Part shown: positions 40,443 through 48,925 of the stretch, piece after piece | How positions within the stretch are numbered: the stretch's first letter is position 1 | How the letters are laid out: every line of letters begins with the position of its first letter | DNA from: Cyanobacteriota bacterium | GTDB taxonomy: Bacteria > Acidobacteriota > Vicinamibacteria > Vicinamibacterales > UBA2999 | Direction of reading: 5' to 3' | Assembly (NCBI GenBank): GCA_019752015.1 | Contig: JAIEMQ010000004.1 | Coordinates: forward strand, 62,001 to 126,000 | Length of the DNA: 64,000 nucleotides | Made by a program: the position numbers and the translations under genes | Notes under the pieces: generated by a model | Databases searched by the model: none | Seen by the model: only the letters and a program-made list of their open reading frames with translations | Told to the model about the DNA's origin: nothing

Positions 40443-41168
40443 TCAGCGTCGGATCGAGACGTCGCCGCTAAACGTCTTCAGCTTGAAGTCGCCGGCGCCG
40501 CCGCCGTTCAGCGTGCCTCGGAAGTTGCGGCGGCTGCTGCTGTTCAGCGTCACCGGCAGGTCGCTCTCGAAGCGGCCGCTGAAGCTGTTGAAGTCGATGG
40601 TGCCGCGGGCGCTGGCCGGCAGCCGCAGCCGGACGTTGCCGCTGAACGTGTTGACGTCAATGTCGTGGCCGTCCCCGAAGTCCGTCGACTCGATAATCAC
40701 GTTCGAGCTGAAGCCGTCGATGTTCTGGCTGGCGCTGACGCCGGTCACCGTCACGTCGGCGCTGAAGGTCTTGATGTCGAGGCGCGTCTTCGCCGGCACG
40801 GTGATCTCGAAATCGGTTTCGACGACGTTGTCGTTGCGGCGCTCGACGAGGCGGTGATTGGCGTCGACCTCGATGGTGTTGCCGCTCTGCGTGATCTCGA
40901 GCTTGATGTCGTTGAGCCGATCGCGCGTGGCGCGGCGGATGGCGTGGACGACCAGCTGATCGCCGGAGCCGCCGGTGATCCTGACGCGGCCGGAGAAGGT
41001 CTTGAGGCGGAGCGTGCCGCCCGCCGGCATTGCCAGCGTGCGGTCAACGGTTTCAGTGTCGCGCGGGCCGCGGTCGCGATCGTCGCGGTTGCGCTGGGCC
41101 GCCGCCGGCGCGGCGAGGATCAGGGCGGCCAGCAGAGCGAAAGTGGGGGTCAATAGGCGCTTCTTCAT
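40443..41168 (-). CDS. secreted DUF4097 (adhesin-like beta-helix) protein
   Basis: 241 residues. Signal peptide MKKRLLTPTFALLAALILAAPAAA. The mature part is a right-handed beta-repeat with recurring words of the form LRLKTFSGRVRITGG, LDIKTFSADVTVTGV, IDVNTFSGNVRLRLP, IDFNSFSGRFESDLP and FKLKTFSGDVSIRR: each repeat has K/N-T/S-FS followed by a turn and a strand, typical of DUF4097. Function unknown; possible cell-surface scaffold. The protein is only solenoid and ends cleanly on a repeat. Confidence 0.88.
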   Translation of the reverse strand: MKKRLLTPTFALLAALILAAPAAAQRNRDDRDRGPRDTETVDRTLAMPAGGTLRLKTFSGRVRITGGSGDQLVVHAIRRATRDRLNDIKLEITQSGNTIEVDANHRLVERRNDNVVETDFEITVPAKTRLDIKTFSADVTVTGVSASQNIDGFSSNVIIESTDFGDGHDIDVNTFSGNVRLRLPASARGTIDFNSFSGRFESDLPVTLNSSSRRNFRGTLNGGGAGDFKLKTFSGDVSIRR

Positions 41169-41443
41169 ACTGAGTGAATAGACGAGGGTTGGCTGCCCAC
41201 GGTTGACGGGGCGGGCCGCGTGACGATTTCAGATTTTAGATGGTAGATCTCAGATTGATTGGCAGATTTTGCCAGGTCAGCAAACGACCAGCCAGGCTAA
41301 TTCGTTGATTCTAAAGGGTTGAAGCGTCAGGCACGCCCAGTGCTTTGTAAAGACGTATGAACTCGAAAGAATTGAAGGATCGAACCAAGCGCTTTGCCTT
41401 GAGCGTCATTTTGCTCGTCCGGGAGTTGAGATCTGAATTTGCC
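41169..41443. other. spacer of about 275 bases with CAGATTT repeats and a possible gene relic
   Basis: 41224-41270 carries degenerate words GATTTCAGATTTTAGAT, GATCTCAGATTGATT and GGCAGATTTT. From 41311 to about 41430 the minus strand reads SKMTLKAKRLVRSFNSFEFIRLYKALGVPDASTL and a stop, protein-like but without a start of its own; it may be the C-terminal end of a lost gene. 41429-41455 again has GATCTGAATTTG and GATCTGCCATCTGC words. No promoter could be assigned. Confidence 0.4.
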
Positions 41444-43081
41444 CTATCTGCGGAGATCTGCCATCTGCTTGAGCTCCGCCAAATCCTTATCCGCCTTGGC
41501 CCACGCTTTTTCAGCCAAGGCGAATTCGCGTCGCGTCGTTTCAGAGGTGCCGCTGTTGTGATGCGACACCAGGCCCAGCGCAAAGTGGGTCCCGGCATAG
41601 TTCGGGTCGTGCTCCAACATCATCTGCGCCAGCCGCGCCGCGAAGGCCCAGTCGCCGACGGCGCGCGCCGAGCGGGCGAGGGCCTCGAGCCTGAACAGCG
41701 ACTGCGTCCAGGCGTCGGGGCCGGGCAGGGACCGCCACTTCTGCGCGGCGCGCTCCATCACCCTGCGGCCCTGGTCGCGCTGCCCGGTGCGCAGCAGGAA
41801 CTCGCCCTGCAGCGCTTCGAGCGCGATTGCAGCGAGGCCCTGCGCGCCTTGTGCCGACCGCAGCGCCTTGAGCGCGGCGTTCGACGATTGCGCGCCATCA
41901 GCAGGTCGATTCATGGCCAGCTGCGCCAAGCCGGATTCGATGTGACCGGTCGCCTGCACCACGAGATTGGGATGCTTCAACAGCTGCTGCGCGGCCGCGA
42001 GCGCCTCGGTTGGCCGGTCGCGCGCGACCAGGAACGCCGGCCATTCGCGCTTGTTCACCGCCTGGACCAGCAGGTTGGTCGGCAGGTCGAACGATTGCTT
42101 CAACAGCGCTTCGGCCTTCTTCATCTGGCCGGTGTATTGATACGACGCCGCCAGCAGATCGAGATTGTGCGCGTGATGCCAGTCGAGCTCCGCGGCGATC
42201 TTCTCGCGCGCGCTGTAATCGCGCTGCAGCTTGTCGGCGGCCTCGAATCGCGCGATCGCCTCGTTGATGCGGCCAAGACGACGAAGTTCGTGGCCGTGCA
42301 TGTGCACGGCATGCGGCACACCCGGATTCGCCGCCGCGTATGCGGACGCCGCACTCTCCGCTTCCTTGATGCGGCCGGTGTTCTCGTAGGCATGGGCGAG
42401 GAAGTGCGACGCCGGCCAGCCTTTCGCACGTTCGTAAAATGCGATCGATCCGGCCACCGATCCCTGGCCGCGATCGGCCGGATCCGGAGATTCCGCGATA
42501 CCGCGCAACAAGACGAACTGCGTGTCACTGGGAAACGCCGCGATTGCGGCGTCGAGCGCCGTGCGATACGCCGCCAGCTTCGCGGGATCCGCGGAGCTTT
42601 CCGCCGTCATCTGCAACGAGCGCGCGTCGACATGGCGTTTGATGTGATCCGCCGCGTTCGCCGCCAGCTTCTGGGCCGTGGCGATGGCCTCGGTGGCCTG
42701 CGCCGGCTTGTTCAACTCGATGTACGCGTAGCTCAAGCCCACAGACGCGAGCGCCATCTGCGGATCGAGACGCAGCGCCTGGTGGAACGATCGCGCCGCT
42801 TCGATCCACACGAAGTTGTGGAGATACGCGAGCCCTTGATCGTAGAGCTTCTGCGCGTCCGCATTCTTCGTCGCCGCGTCGTCATGAAAGGCGCCGACGC
42901 CGGTGCGAATCGTGACCGGGCGCTCGAGCAGCTGTTGCGGAATCGATGGAATCGTGTGGAGCGCGTGCTGCCCAGAAAGTGAAAAGGAAAAAGGAAAAAG
43001 GAAAAACAACGGTAAAACGAAAAACAACGGTAAAACGAAAAACGGGAAGCCCAAGATGTTCGTCCTGGACTTCCCGATCAT
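41444..43081 (-). CDS. TPR-repeat protein with repeat-encoded signal sequence
   Basis: 545 residues. After a hydrophobic N-terminus come helical pairs of TPR type: ADAQKLYDQGLAYLHNFVWIEAARSFHQALRLDPQMALASVGLSYAYIEL is a clear TPR, followed by weaker ones (AHAYENTGRIKEAESAASAYAAANP; ASYQYTGQMKKAEALLKQSF; ALEALQGEFLLRTGQRDQGRRVMERAAQKW). Role unknown, perhaps a periplasmic or membrane-anchored scaffold. The N-terminal stretch FPFFVLPLFFVLPLFFLFP is encoded by tandem AAACGAAAAACAACGGTA and GGAAAAA repeats on the plus strand, and the last residues (KQMADLRR) by a CAGAT-type repeat. Either the repeats became a working signal sequence, or the true start is further in. Confidence 0.75.
   Translation of the reverse strand: MIGKSRTNILGFPFFVLPLFFVLPLFFLFPFSFSLSGQHALHTIPSIPQQLLERPVTIRTGVGAFHDDAATKNADAQKLYDQGLAYLHNFVWIEAARSFHQALRLDPQMALASVGLSYAYIELNKPAQATEAIATAQKLAANAADHIKRHVDARSLQMTAESSADPAKLAAYRTALDAAIAAFPSDTQFVLLRGIAESPDPADRGQGSVAGSIAFYERAKGWPASHFLAHAYENTGRIKEAESAASAYAAANPGVPHAVHMHGHELRRLGRINEAIARFEAADKLQRDYSAREKIAAELDWHHAHNLDLLAASYQYTGQMKKAEALLKQSFDLPTNLLVQAVNKREWPAFLVARDRPTEALAAAQQLLKHPNLVVQATGHIESGLAQLAMNRPADGAQSSNAALKALRSAQGAQGLAAIALEALQGEFLLRTGQRDQGRRVMERAAQKWRSLPGPDAWTQSLFRLEALARSARAVGDWAFAARLAQMMLEHDPNYAGTHFALGLVSHHNSGTSETTRREFALAEKAWAKADKDLAELKQMADLRR
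42981..43055. repeat. GGAAAAA and ACGGTAAAACGAAAAACA tandem repeats encoding a hydrophobic N-terminus
   Basis: Three GGAAAAA-type units (42984-43006) followed by two near-perfect 18-base units ACGGTAAAACGAAAAACA (43010-43045). On the minus strand they read as Phe/Leu/Pro/Val repeats VLPLFFVLPLFF. A similar pyrimidine repeat (TTTTTCCTTCTTCC, 43089-43110) lies upstream and gives the purine-rich sequence before the start codon. Confidence 0.85.
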
Positions 43082-43118
43082 TTTTACTTTTTCCTTCTTC
43101 CTTCCAACTTTTTACTTT

Positions 43119-46100
43119 CTAGAAGCTGATATGTCCGCCGATCTTGAAGAAGCGGTTCTGCAGCACGTTGGTCGGACGCAGGTACTGCGACGTCGCCGCG
43201 GTCGAGTACGTCGTCGTGACGGTGTACGGCCAGCTGCTGTTGAACACGTTGTAGAGGTCGAAGTCCACGCGGAGGCGGACCTTGTCGACCGTGAAACGCT
43301 TGGCGAGCTTGAGGTCGAGCTGATTGAGGTTGTACTTGCCATAATCGAGGCCCTCGCGGATCAGCTGCACCGTGCGCGAGGCCGCGTTGCTCTGCCAGTT
43401 GCGGCCGAGCTGCTGCATCGCGATCGCGTTGGTGACCGTCCACGCCGCCGTGATGCTGGGGCCGGCGCCGCCGGTCTGCACGCCGCGCGTGAACTGGTAG
43501 GTGCCGCCCAACTGGATGTCCCAGGGCAGCGTGTAGGAGCCCGAGAACTTCGCATCCGGCCGGTAACCGTACTCGCGCCGGCAGCCCTTCGTCCCGTCCG
43601 CGTAGATTTCGGTGCTGCCGGCCGGCACCGCATCGAAGCCCGCCTGCAGCAGGTTGCAGTTGTCGAACGTCCGCGCCGTTGCGGCGAGGCCGCCGCGAAG
43701 GAACGCGCCGTTGCGGAACCGCGACTCGAGGTTGACGTCGAAACCCTGATACAGGTTGGTTTCGCCGCCGAAGTCCTTCGAGAAACGGATCAGGCTGTTG
43801 GCCGGCCCTGCCGCCGCGAACGCCGATTGCTTCAGATCCTGGATCCCGCACACCTGATAACCACCGCCATCCGGCAGATCGGGATCGCGCGGCGCCGTGA
43901 TGCACACCGAATCGTAGCTGCTGGCGTCGAAGCGCAGATCGTCGACGATCGTCTGGTTGCCGAACGTCCGGCGATAGTAGCCGCCGTTGACCGACATGCG
44001 ATCCGCGAGCTGATGCTGCATCGCGAAGGTGACCTCGTTGTTGTAGCCGCGTTTGCCCCAGCCGCGGAGCAGGTCGGGCGAATACTGCGTCGTCGGCACC
44101 GTCAGACGGCCGAACGTGGACGTTGCCGCCGAGTTGGTCAGCTCGTTGAACTGGATGTTGCCGTTGGCGTCGAGCGGCAGGCCATTGCCGTCGAGGTCGG
44201 TCCAGGCGCGCGTGTCCGACGCCGTGAGCGCGCCGATCGGATTGACCTGGTTGGCGAAGGCGATTGCCTGGCCGGCCACGTAGCGCGCGTAGCTGGCCTT
44301 GATCGCCGTCCGGCCGTTGCCGAACACGTCCATCGCGAAGCCGACGCGCGGTGAAATGTCCTTCCAGTTCTGCACCATGCCGGTACAGAGGTCGCCGGGA
44401 TCGACGGTGCCGTCCGGGCAATCGCCGAACGTCGCGCCGGGGCCGAAGCGGCTGGCCAGCACCGAGCTCTGGCGCGTCTCGCCGATGAACTGGTCGAAGC
44501 GCACGCCGAGATTCAGCGTCACCCGGCCAAGCGACCACTTGTCCTGCATGTAGATGCCGAGGTCGCGATTGATGCCGTTGCTCCGATCCGACGGCAGGCG
44601 CAGCGTCACCGAGAGCGGGCGGCCGGCGTTGTAGTTGATTGGCTGGACGTCTCCGGTCCACACCCGCAGCTCTCGCCAGTCGCCGTTGCTCCACGTCAGT
44701 CCGGCGCGCAGGCTGTGTGAACCGACGATGTACGACGCCGCGCCCATGAAGGTGCGCAGCACTGAAAAATGGTCCGCCGGGTTGGGCCACGCGTTCGCGT
44801 TGGTGTTGTTCGACGTGTCGACGACGTTGTAGACACGCGAGTTCCTGATCGCCTCGGCGTCCCAGACTTTTTTGTCGGTACCCGTGACGCTCGGCTGGTA
44901 CAGCTCGGTGTATTCCTGGTTGTACATCCCGAAGCCGCCTTCGAGCAGCAGCTTGTTGGTATGCGTTCGCGTCCACTTCGACACGTTCGCGAAGCTGGTC
45001 GGCGTCACCTGCACGCCGGCCGCTTCGGGCGGAATGTTGGACGCAATGCCCCAGTGGTTGCGGTACTTGCGCTGGTTGTCGTGGTACACCGAAACCTTGT
45101 CCTTGCCGCTCACCTGCCACGAAATGCGTCCGGCGTTGCTCGTGATATATCCGTCGTCGAAACCGGGCCTCGTGAAATCGGGGGCGTAGACGAACGGCGA
45201 CGGGTCGCTGTCGAAGTAGGAGCCGGTCTTGGTCTTCGTCGAGCCGAGGTTCCGGAACGTGTAATTGAACCAGATCTTGTTCCTGACGATCGGGCCGCCG
45301 ATCGACGGGTTGACGTCCCAGATTTTCTGAATCACGTCGACGTTCGTGATGTAGTTGTTGGGATTGAACGTCTTGCTGCCCTGGAGGTTCGAGCGCGTGC
45401 ACGCCTGGCCGATGCCCGGTGAGCCGCAGTTGTCGGACTGGAAGCCCTCGCCCGCGTAGTTGAACGTCGCGGTGCCGCGGAAGCTGTTGCCGCCGTCTCT
45501 CGGCACCATGTTGACGCGCATGCCGCCCTGGCCCATTTCGGCGGAGTCGGCACCGGTCACATAGCTGAACTCTTCGAAGCTCGCGTCATTCCAGTAGACG
45601 CCGGAGTAGGCGCCCTGCGCGCAGAGGTTGTTCAGGCGGATGCCTTCGATCGTCTGCACCGTGTCGCCCGAGCCGCGATACTGCAGCGGCGACTGCTGGA
45701 GGTTGCCCGAGCCGCCGACGTCGCGCGACAGCGCGCCGCCGCCGCCGACCGCGAGCGTTGTGCCGGGGATCATGATGCCGACCGCCTGGATGTTGCGCCC
45801 GGTGGGCAGCGCTTCACGCACTTCCGCGGTCATGACGACGCGCTGCGTGATGCTGGAGGTGTCGACGATCGGCGATTCACCGGTGACGGTCAATGTCTCG
45901 GTGAGCTCACCGACTTTCAACTCGGTGTTGATCGTCGCGGTGAAATCCGACGTCAGCTCGACGCCTTCGCGAACCACGCTCGAGAATCCCGGCAACTCGA
46001 ACTTGACGGTGTAAGTGCCGGGGCGCAGCGCGACGATCGAGTACGTGCCCGAGCCGCTCGTGACGGTCGAACGCGTTTTTTCGATCAGCGCCGGGCTCGA

Positions 46101-46241
46101 CACTTCAACGGTGACGCCGGGCAGCACGCCGCCCGACGCATCTTTGACCGTTCCCGAGATTGCGCTGGTTTGCGCCGATGCGATTACCGGCGAGAGGACA
46201 ACAGCAAGAACGGCAAAACAACAGATCGTTATCGATCGCAT
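43119..46241 (-). CDS. TonB-dependent receptor with carboxypeptidase-regulatory-like domain
   Basis: 1040 residues from ATG 46241; GAGGAGGA lies about nine bases upstream, supporting this start. Signal peptide (MRSITICCFAVLAVVLSPVIASA), carboxypeptidase-regulatory-like domain about 27-110 (AISGTVKDASGGVLPGVTVEVSSP, TYSIVALRPGTYTVKFELPGFSS), plug about 120-245 (PTGRNIQAVGIMIPG, QYRGSGDTVQTIEGIRLNN, FEEFSYVTGADSAEMGQGGMRVNMVPRDGGNSFRG), and a large barrel ending FFKIGGHISF. Cysteine pairs in the extracellular loops (DNCGSPGIGQAC, FGDCPDGTVDPGDLC) suggest disulfides. Substrate unknown; no polysaccharide-utilisation genes adjoin it. The frame is intact. Confidence 0.93.
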   Translation of the reverse strand: MRSITICCFAVLAVVLSPVIASAQTSAISGTVKDASGGVLPGVTVEVSSPALIEKTRSTVTSGSGTYSIVALRPGTYTVKFELPGFSSVVREGVELTSDFTATINTELKVGELTETLTVTGESPIVDTSSITQRVVMTAEVREALPTGRNIQAVGIMIPGTTLAVGGGGALSRDVGGSGNLQQSPLQYRGSGDTVQTIEGIRLNNLCAQGAYSGVYWNDASFEEFSYVTGADSAEMGQGGMRVNMVPRDGGNSFRGTATFNYAGEGFQSDNCGSPGIGQACTRSNLQGSKTFNPNNYITNVDVIQKIWDVNPSIGGPIVRNKIWFNYTFRNLGSTKTKTGSYFDSDPSPFVYAPDFTRPGFDDGYITSNAGRISWQVSGKDKVSVYHDNQRKYRNHWGIASNIPPEAAGVQVTPTSFANVSKWTRTHTNKLLLEGGFGMYNQEYTELYQPSVTGTDKKVWDAEAIRNSRVYNVVDTSNNTNANAWPNPADHFSVLRTFMGAASYIVGSHSLRAGLTWSNGDWRELRVWTGDVQPINYNAGRPLSVTLRLPSDRSNGINRDLGIYMQDKWSLGRVTLNLGVRFDQFIGETRQSSVLASRFGPGATFGDCPDGTVDPGDLCTGMVQNWKDISPRVGFAMDVFGNGRTAIKASYARYVAGQAIAFANQVNPIGALTASDTRAWTDLDGNGLPLDANGNIQFNELTNSAATSTFGRLTVPTTQYSPDLLRGWGKRGYNNEVTFAMQHQLADRMSVNGGYYRRTFGNQTIVDDLRFDASSYDSVCITAPRDPDLPDGGGYQVCGIQDLKQSAFAAAGPANSLIRFSKDFGGETNLYQGFDVNLESRFRNGAFLRGGLAATARTFDNCNLLQAGFDAVPAGSTEIYADGTKGCRREYGYRPDAKFSGSYTLPWDIQLGGTYQFTRGVQTGGAGPSITAAWTVTNAIAMQQLGRNWQSNAASRTVQLIREGLDYGKYNLNQLDLKLAKRFTVDKVRLRVDFDLYNVFNSSWPYTVTTTYSTAATSQYLRPTNVLQNRFFKIGGHISF

Positions 46242-46353
46242 CACAGAAATTCCTCCTCGAAACCCGGCGCGAGCGGGTCAGCGTTCAAACAGGGCAACCC
46301 GCCCTGCAAATGAGCACATTAAGCAGTAGGCCGCGAGCCCTGTCAATACAGGT

Positions 46354-46397
46354 TCGATCCACCAAAGTGGATCGCCTTCGGCAGGCTCCGGCGAGGC
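46354..46397. repeat. palindrome GATCCACCAAAGTGGATC plus GGCAGGCTCCGGCGAGG element
   Basis: A 7-bp hairpin with a CAAA loop (46354-46371) followed by GCCTTCGGCAGGCTCCGGCGAGGCAGGCT-like sequence ending at the stop of the small secreted protein. The second part is a member of the GCCTTCGCC...GGCGAGGC family (52363, 57297). It may end transcription of the small secreted gene. Confidence 0.5.
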
Positions 46398-46400
46398 AGG

Positions 46401-46775
46401 CTACTTTTTGGTGGCCGTAAAGGTGCCGGTCACCATGCCGCCGATATCGAGCTTGCCCTTCATGGTGTTCTTTTCGACGGTGCCGTCATACGTCACAGGG
46501 GCCTGTTGGCCCTGGGCGTCGATGGTGAAAGTGAAGTGGATCGCTGAGCCTTTCATGGTGCCAGTCAGATCGGCATTGCCGAGCTGCCCGGCGTACTTGC
46601 CCGTGAGTTTTTCGCCGTCCTGCTTGAAGGTGATGGTCGGCGTGCCGCTGCCTTGATCGGTGGCCACGTTGAAGAGCCATTCACCCGTGACGTTGGTGGC
46701 CTGAGCGGCGAGTGCAGTCGTGAGCAGTCCGATCGCGAACACAACGACGGTCAGAACGCGAATGATGGATTTCAT
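46401..46775 (-). CDS. small secreted beta-rich protein of unknown function
   Basis: 124 residues. Signal peptide MKSIIRVLTVVVFAIGLLTTALAAQ. The mature part has a lipocalin-like meander: VTGEWLFNVATDQGSGTPTITFKQDGEKLTGKYAG, ADLTGTMKGSAIHFTFTID, APVTYDGTVEKNTMKGKLDIGGMVTGTFTATKK. Small exported proteins with this TGEW...TG-Y pattern recur in Acidobacteriota and are described only as hypothetical, to my knowledge. Divergent from the quinoprotein gene, with which it shares a 69-base spacer. Confidence 0.75.
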   Translation of the reverse strand: MKSIIRVLTVVVFAIGLLTTALAAQATNVTGEWLFNVATDQGSGTPTITFKQDGEKLTGKYAGQLGNADLTGTMKGSAIHFTFTIDAQGQQAPVTYDGTVEKNTMKGKLDIGGMVTGTFTATKK

Positions 46776-46844
46776 ATTTTCCGGCCCTCTCCTCGGGGAC
46801 TCGAATGCTAATGCTAGGATTGGTCCACTTCAAGAGGTCAATCT

Positions 46845-48827
46845 ATGCGTCGATTCGCGCTGGCCGTGATCGCTCTGGTCGCATGCACCCAAGGCACCGT
46901 AGGCACCCAGGCACCCAGGCCCTCAGGCACCCTGGGAGAGTGGACCCATTATGGCGGCAATTCCGCGAGTCACAAGTACTCGCCGCTGGATCAGATCAAT
47001 AAAGACAACATCGGCAAGCTGACGATCGCGTGGCGATGGGCGTCGCCCGATAACGCGTTGATCGACGCGAATCCGACCGCGCGTCCCGGCGGCTATGCGG
47101 ACACGCCGCTGATGGTGAAGGGCGTGCTGTACACCGTCACGTCGCTCGGGCAGATCGCGGCGATCAATCCCGGCACCGGCCAGACGATCTGGAGCCTCGA
47201 TCCGGGCAACTGGAAAACGGCGCGGCCCGGCAATCTCGGCTACGTGCATCGTGGCCTCGCGTATTGGAGCGACCCTTCGACTTCGCTCAGGGCAGGCGGC
47301 CCGATCGAGCGCTTGCTGCTCGGCACACATGACGCATATTTGATTTCGATCGACGCCAGGACAGGAAAGCTCGACGCGTCGTTTGGCGATGGCGGCCGCG
47401 TTGATCTGATGGGATCGCTCGCGCACGCGGTGCGCGCCACGAATTATTCGGTCAGCGCGGCGCCGGTGATCTGCAAGGACGTGGTCGTGGTCGGCGCCAG
47501 CATTCACGATGGGCCGACGCACAAGGAGTGGCCGCGCGGCGACGTCAGCGGCTTCGACGTGCGGACCGGCAGGAAGCTGTGGACGATTCACTCGATTCCG
47601 CAGAAGGGCGAGTTCGGCAACGAGACGTGGGGCGATGACTCGTGGACCTACACCGGCAGCACCAACGTGTGGACCAACATGTCGTCCGACGAAGAGCTCG
47701 GCTACGTCTACCTGCCGTTCGGTACGCCGACCGACGACTTCTACGGCGGCCATCGCCCCGGCGCGAACCTGTTCGCGGAAACGATCATGGCGATCGACGC
47801 GAAGACCGGCAAGCGCGCGTGGCACTTCCAGGGCGTGCACCACGGCGTGTGGGACTACGATTTTCCCGCGGCGCCGATCCTGATCGACATCAACGTCAAC
47901 GGCAAGCCGATCAAGGCGCTCGCGCAGGTCAGCAAGCAGGGCTTCACCTACGTGCTCGATCGCCGCACCGGCGCGCCGGTGTGGCCGATCGAGGAGCGGC
48001 CGGTTCCGCAATCCACGGTGCCGGGTGAGCGCACGCATGCGACACAGCCGTTCCCGACGAAGCCTCCCGCCTACGAGCGGCAGGGCGTCACCGAAGCGGA
48101 TCTCATCGACTTCACGCCGGAGTTGAAGGCCGCCGCGCTCGAAGTCTTCAAGCAGTTCGAGACGGGTCCGATTTTCACGCCGCCGTCGGAGAAGGGCACC
48201 ATCGTCAACCCGGGGTGGGCCGGCGGCGCGAACTGGGCCGGCGCGTCGTTCGATCCGGAAACCAGCACGTTGTATGTGCCGTCGATGACGAGTCCGATCG
48301 TGGTGCAGCTCGTCAAACCGAATCCGGAGCGCAGCAACCTGCTGTATGCGAGAGGCGGGACGATGATGCCGCCGGCGCTGGATGGCTTGCCACTGCTGAA
48401 GCCGCCCTATGGCCGCGTCACAGCGATCGATCTGAACAAGGGCGACACGAAATGGGTGGCCGCGATCGGCGATGGGCCGCGCAACCATCCGTTGCTGAAG
48501 GACCTCAACCTGCCGGCGCTGGGCGCGCCGATTCGCAATGCGGCAATGGTGACGAAGACACTGCTGTTCGTCGCGATGGGCGCGGGCAATCTTGGCGGCG
48601 GCCGGAATCTGCCGATCCGCGGCCGTCCAATGAGCAAGGTCGAGATCGAGCCGACCCGCTTCCGCGTCTATGACAAGGCGACCGGAGCTCCGCTATGGGA
48701 CATGGACGCGCCGTCGCGGCCGCTCGCGTCACCGATGACCTACATGTTTCAAGGGAAACAGTACATAGTTGTCGCCGGCGGCGGAGGGACCAACGCCGAG
48801 TTGATCGCCTTCGCACTGGGGTCTTGA
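46845..48827 (+). CDS. PQQ-dependent quinoprotein dehydrogenase-like protein
   Basis: 660 residues; AAGAGGT six bases before ATG 46845. N-terminal signal with a possible lipoprotein cysteine (MRRFALAVIALVAC). Eight-bladed quinoprotein propeller: EWTHYGGNSASHKYSPLDQINKDNIGKLTIAWRWA, LYTVTSLGQIAAINPGTGQTIWSLDPG, YLISIDARTGKLDASFGDGGRVDL, FDVRTGRKLWTIHSIPQ, IMAIDAKTGKRAWHFQGVHHGVWDYDFPAAPIL and GGTNAELIAFALGS. The glucose/quinate dehydrogenase branch fits best. It should be a periplasmic dehydrogenase for sugars or alcohols. Two repeats intrude: GGCACC words just after the signal peptide (CTQGTVGTQAPRPSGT) and CCCTTCGACTTCGCTCAGGG encoding DPSTSLRAG in a blade loop. Confidence 0.9.
   Translation: MRRFALAVIALVACTQGTVGTQAPRPSGTLGEWTHYGGNSASHKYSPLDQINKDNIGKLTIAWRWASPDNALIDANPTARPGGYADTPLMVKGVLYTVTSLGQIAAINPGTGQTIWSLDPGNWKTARPGNLGYVHRGLAYWSDPSTSLRAGGPIERLLLGTHDAYLISIDARTGKLDASFGDGGRVDLMGSLAHAVRATNYSVSAAPVICKDVVVVGASIHDGPTHKEWPRGDVSGFDVRTGRKLWTIHSIPQKGEFGNETWGDDSWTYTGSTNVWTNMSSDEELGYVYLPFGTPTDDFYGGHRPGANLFAETIMAIDAKTGKRAWHFQGVHHGVWDYDFPAAPILIDINVNGKPIKALAQVSKQGFTYVLDRRTGAPVWPIEERPVPQSTVPGERTHATQPFPTKPPAYERQGVTEADLIDFTPELKAAALEVFKQFETGPIFTPPSEKGTIVNPGWAGGANWAGASFDPETSTLYVPSMTSPIVVQLVKPNPERSNLLYARGGTMMPPALDGLPLLKPPYGRVTAIDLNKGDTKWVAAIGDGPRNHPLLKDLNLPALGAPIRNAAMVTKTLLFVAMGAGNLGGGRNLPIRGRPMSKVEIEPTRFRVYDKATGAPLWDMDAPSRPLASPMTYMFQGKQYIVVAGGGGTNAELIAFALGS
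46887..46931. repeat. CAAGGCACC/CCAGGCACC repeat at the signal peptide junction
   Basis: Units CCAAGGCACC, GTAGGCACC, CAGGCACC, CAGGCCCT, CAGGCACC. They encode the residues directly after the signal peptide (TQGTVGTQAPRPSGT). Same word as GTGCCTGG at 12450-12494 in reverse complement. Confidence 0.75.
47273..47292. repeat. CCCTTCGACTTCGCTCAGGG palindromic element inside the quinoprotein gene
   Basis: Twenty-base imperfect palindrome read as DPSTSLRAG on the coding strand and as PERSRRV on the other. This word is known to me as a very common dispersed element in environmental genomes. It is in frame, placed in a loop between two propeller blades, and does not break the protein. Confidence 0.7.
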
Positions 48828-48925
48828 GGTCTTGAGGTCCTGAGGTCCTGAGGTCCTGAGGTCTTGAAAATGCGCATTCTTCCTGTCTGCCTGTCTGCCT
48901 GCCTGGCCTGTCTGCCTGTCTGCCT
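48826..48925. repeat. GAGGTCCT repeat (leader) followed by CCTGTCTG repeat (signal peptide)
   Basis: 48826-48866: about five units GAGGTCTT/GAGGTCCT in the spacer; the last GAGGT (48857-48861) is eight bases from the esterase ATG and matches the anti-Shine-Dalgarno core. 48879-48925: units CCTGTCTG, CCTGTCTG, CCTGCCTGG, CCTGTCTG, CCTGTCTG, CCTGCCCGG encoding the hydrophobic core of the signal peptide. Confidence 0.85.

Noticed and set aside
41311-41598. 95-codon minus-strand frame ending SFNSFEFIRLYKALGVPDASTL
   Set aside because: The first half is a shadow of the TPR gene; the tail looks protein-like but has no start or neighbour to support a gene, so it is noted only as a possible relic.
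43084-45402. 772-codon minus-strand frame overlapping the second TonB receptor
   Set aside because: Same strand but shifted frame of the receptor gene; low-complexity Arg/Gln/His composition and no recognisable domain.
46923-48488. 521-codon minus-strand frame
   Set aside because: Complement of the quinoprotein gene; contains the telltale PERSRRV from the palindromic element but no domain.
48826-48925. Possible CRISPR or phase-variation tract
   Set aside because: No spacers; units are degenerate, so simple slippage-based phase variation is unlikely, though unit gain or loss remains possible.
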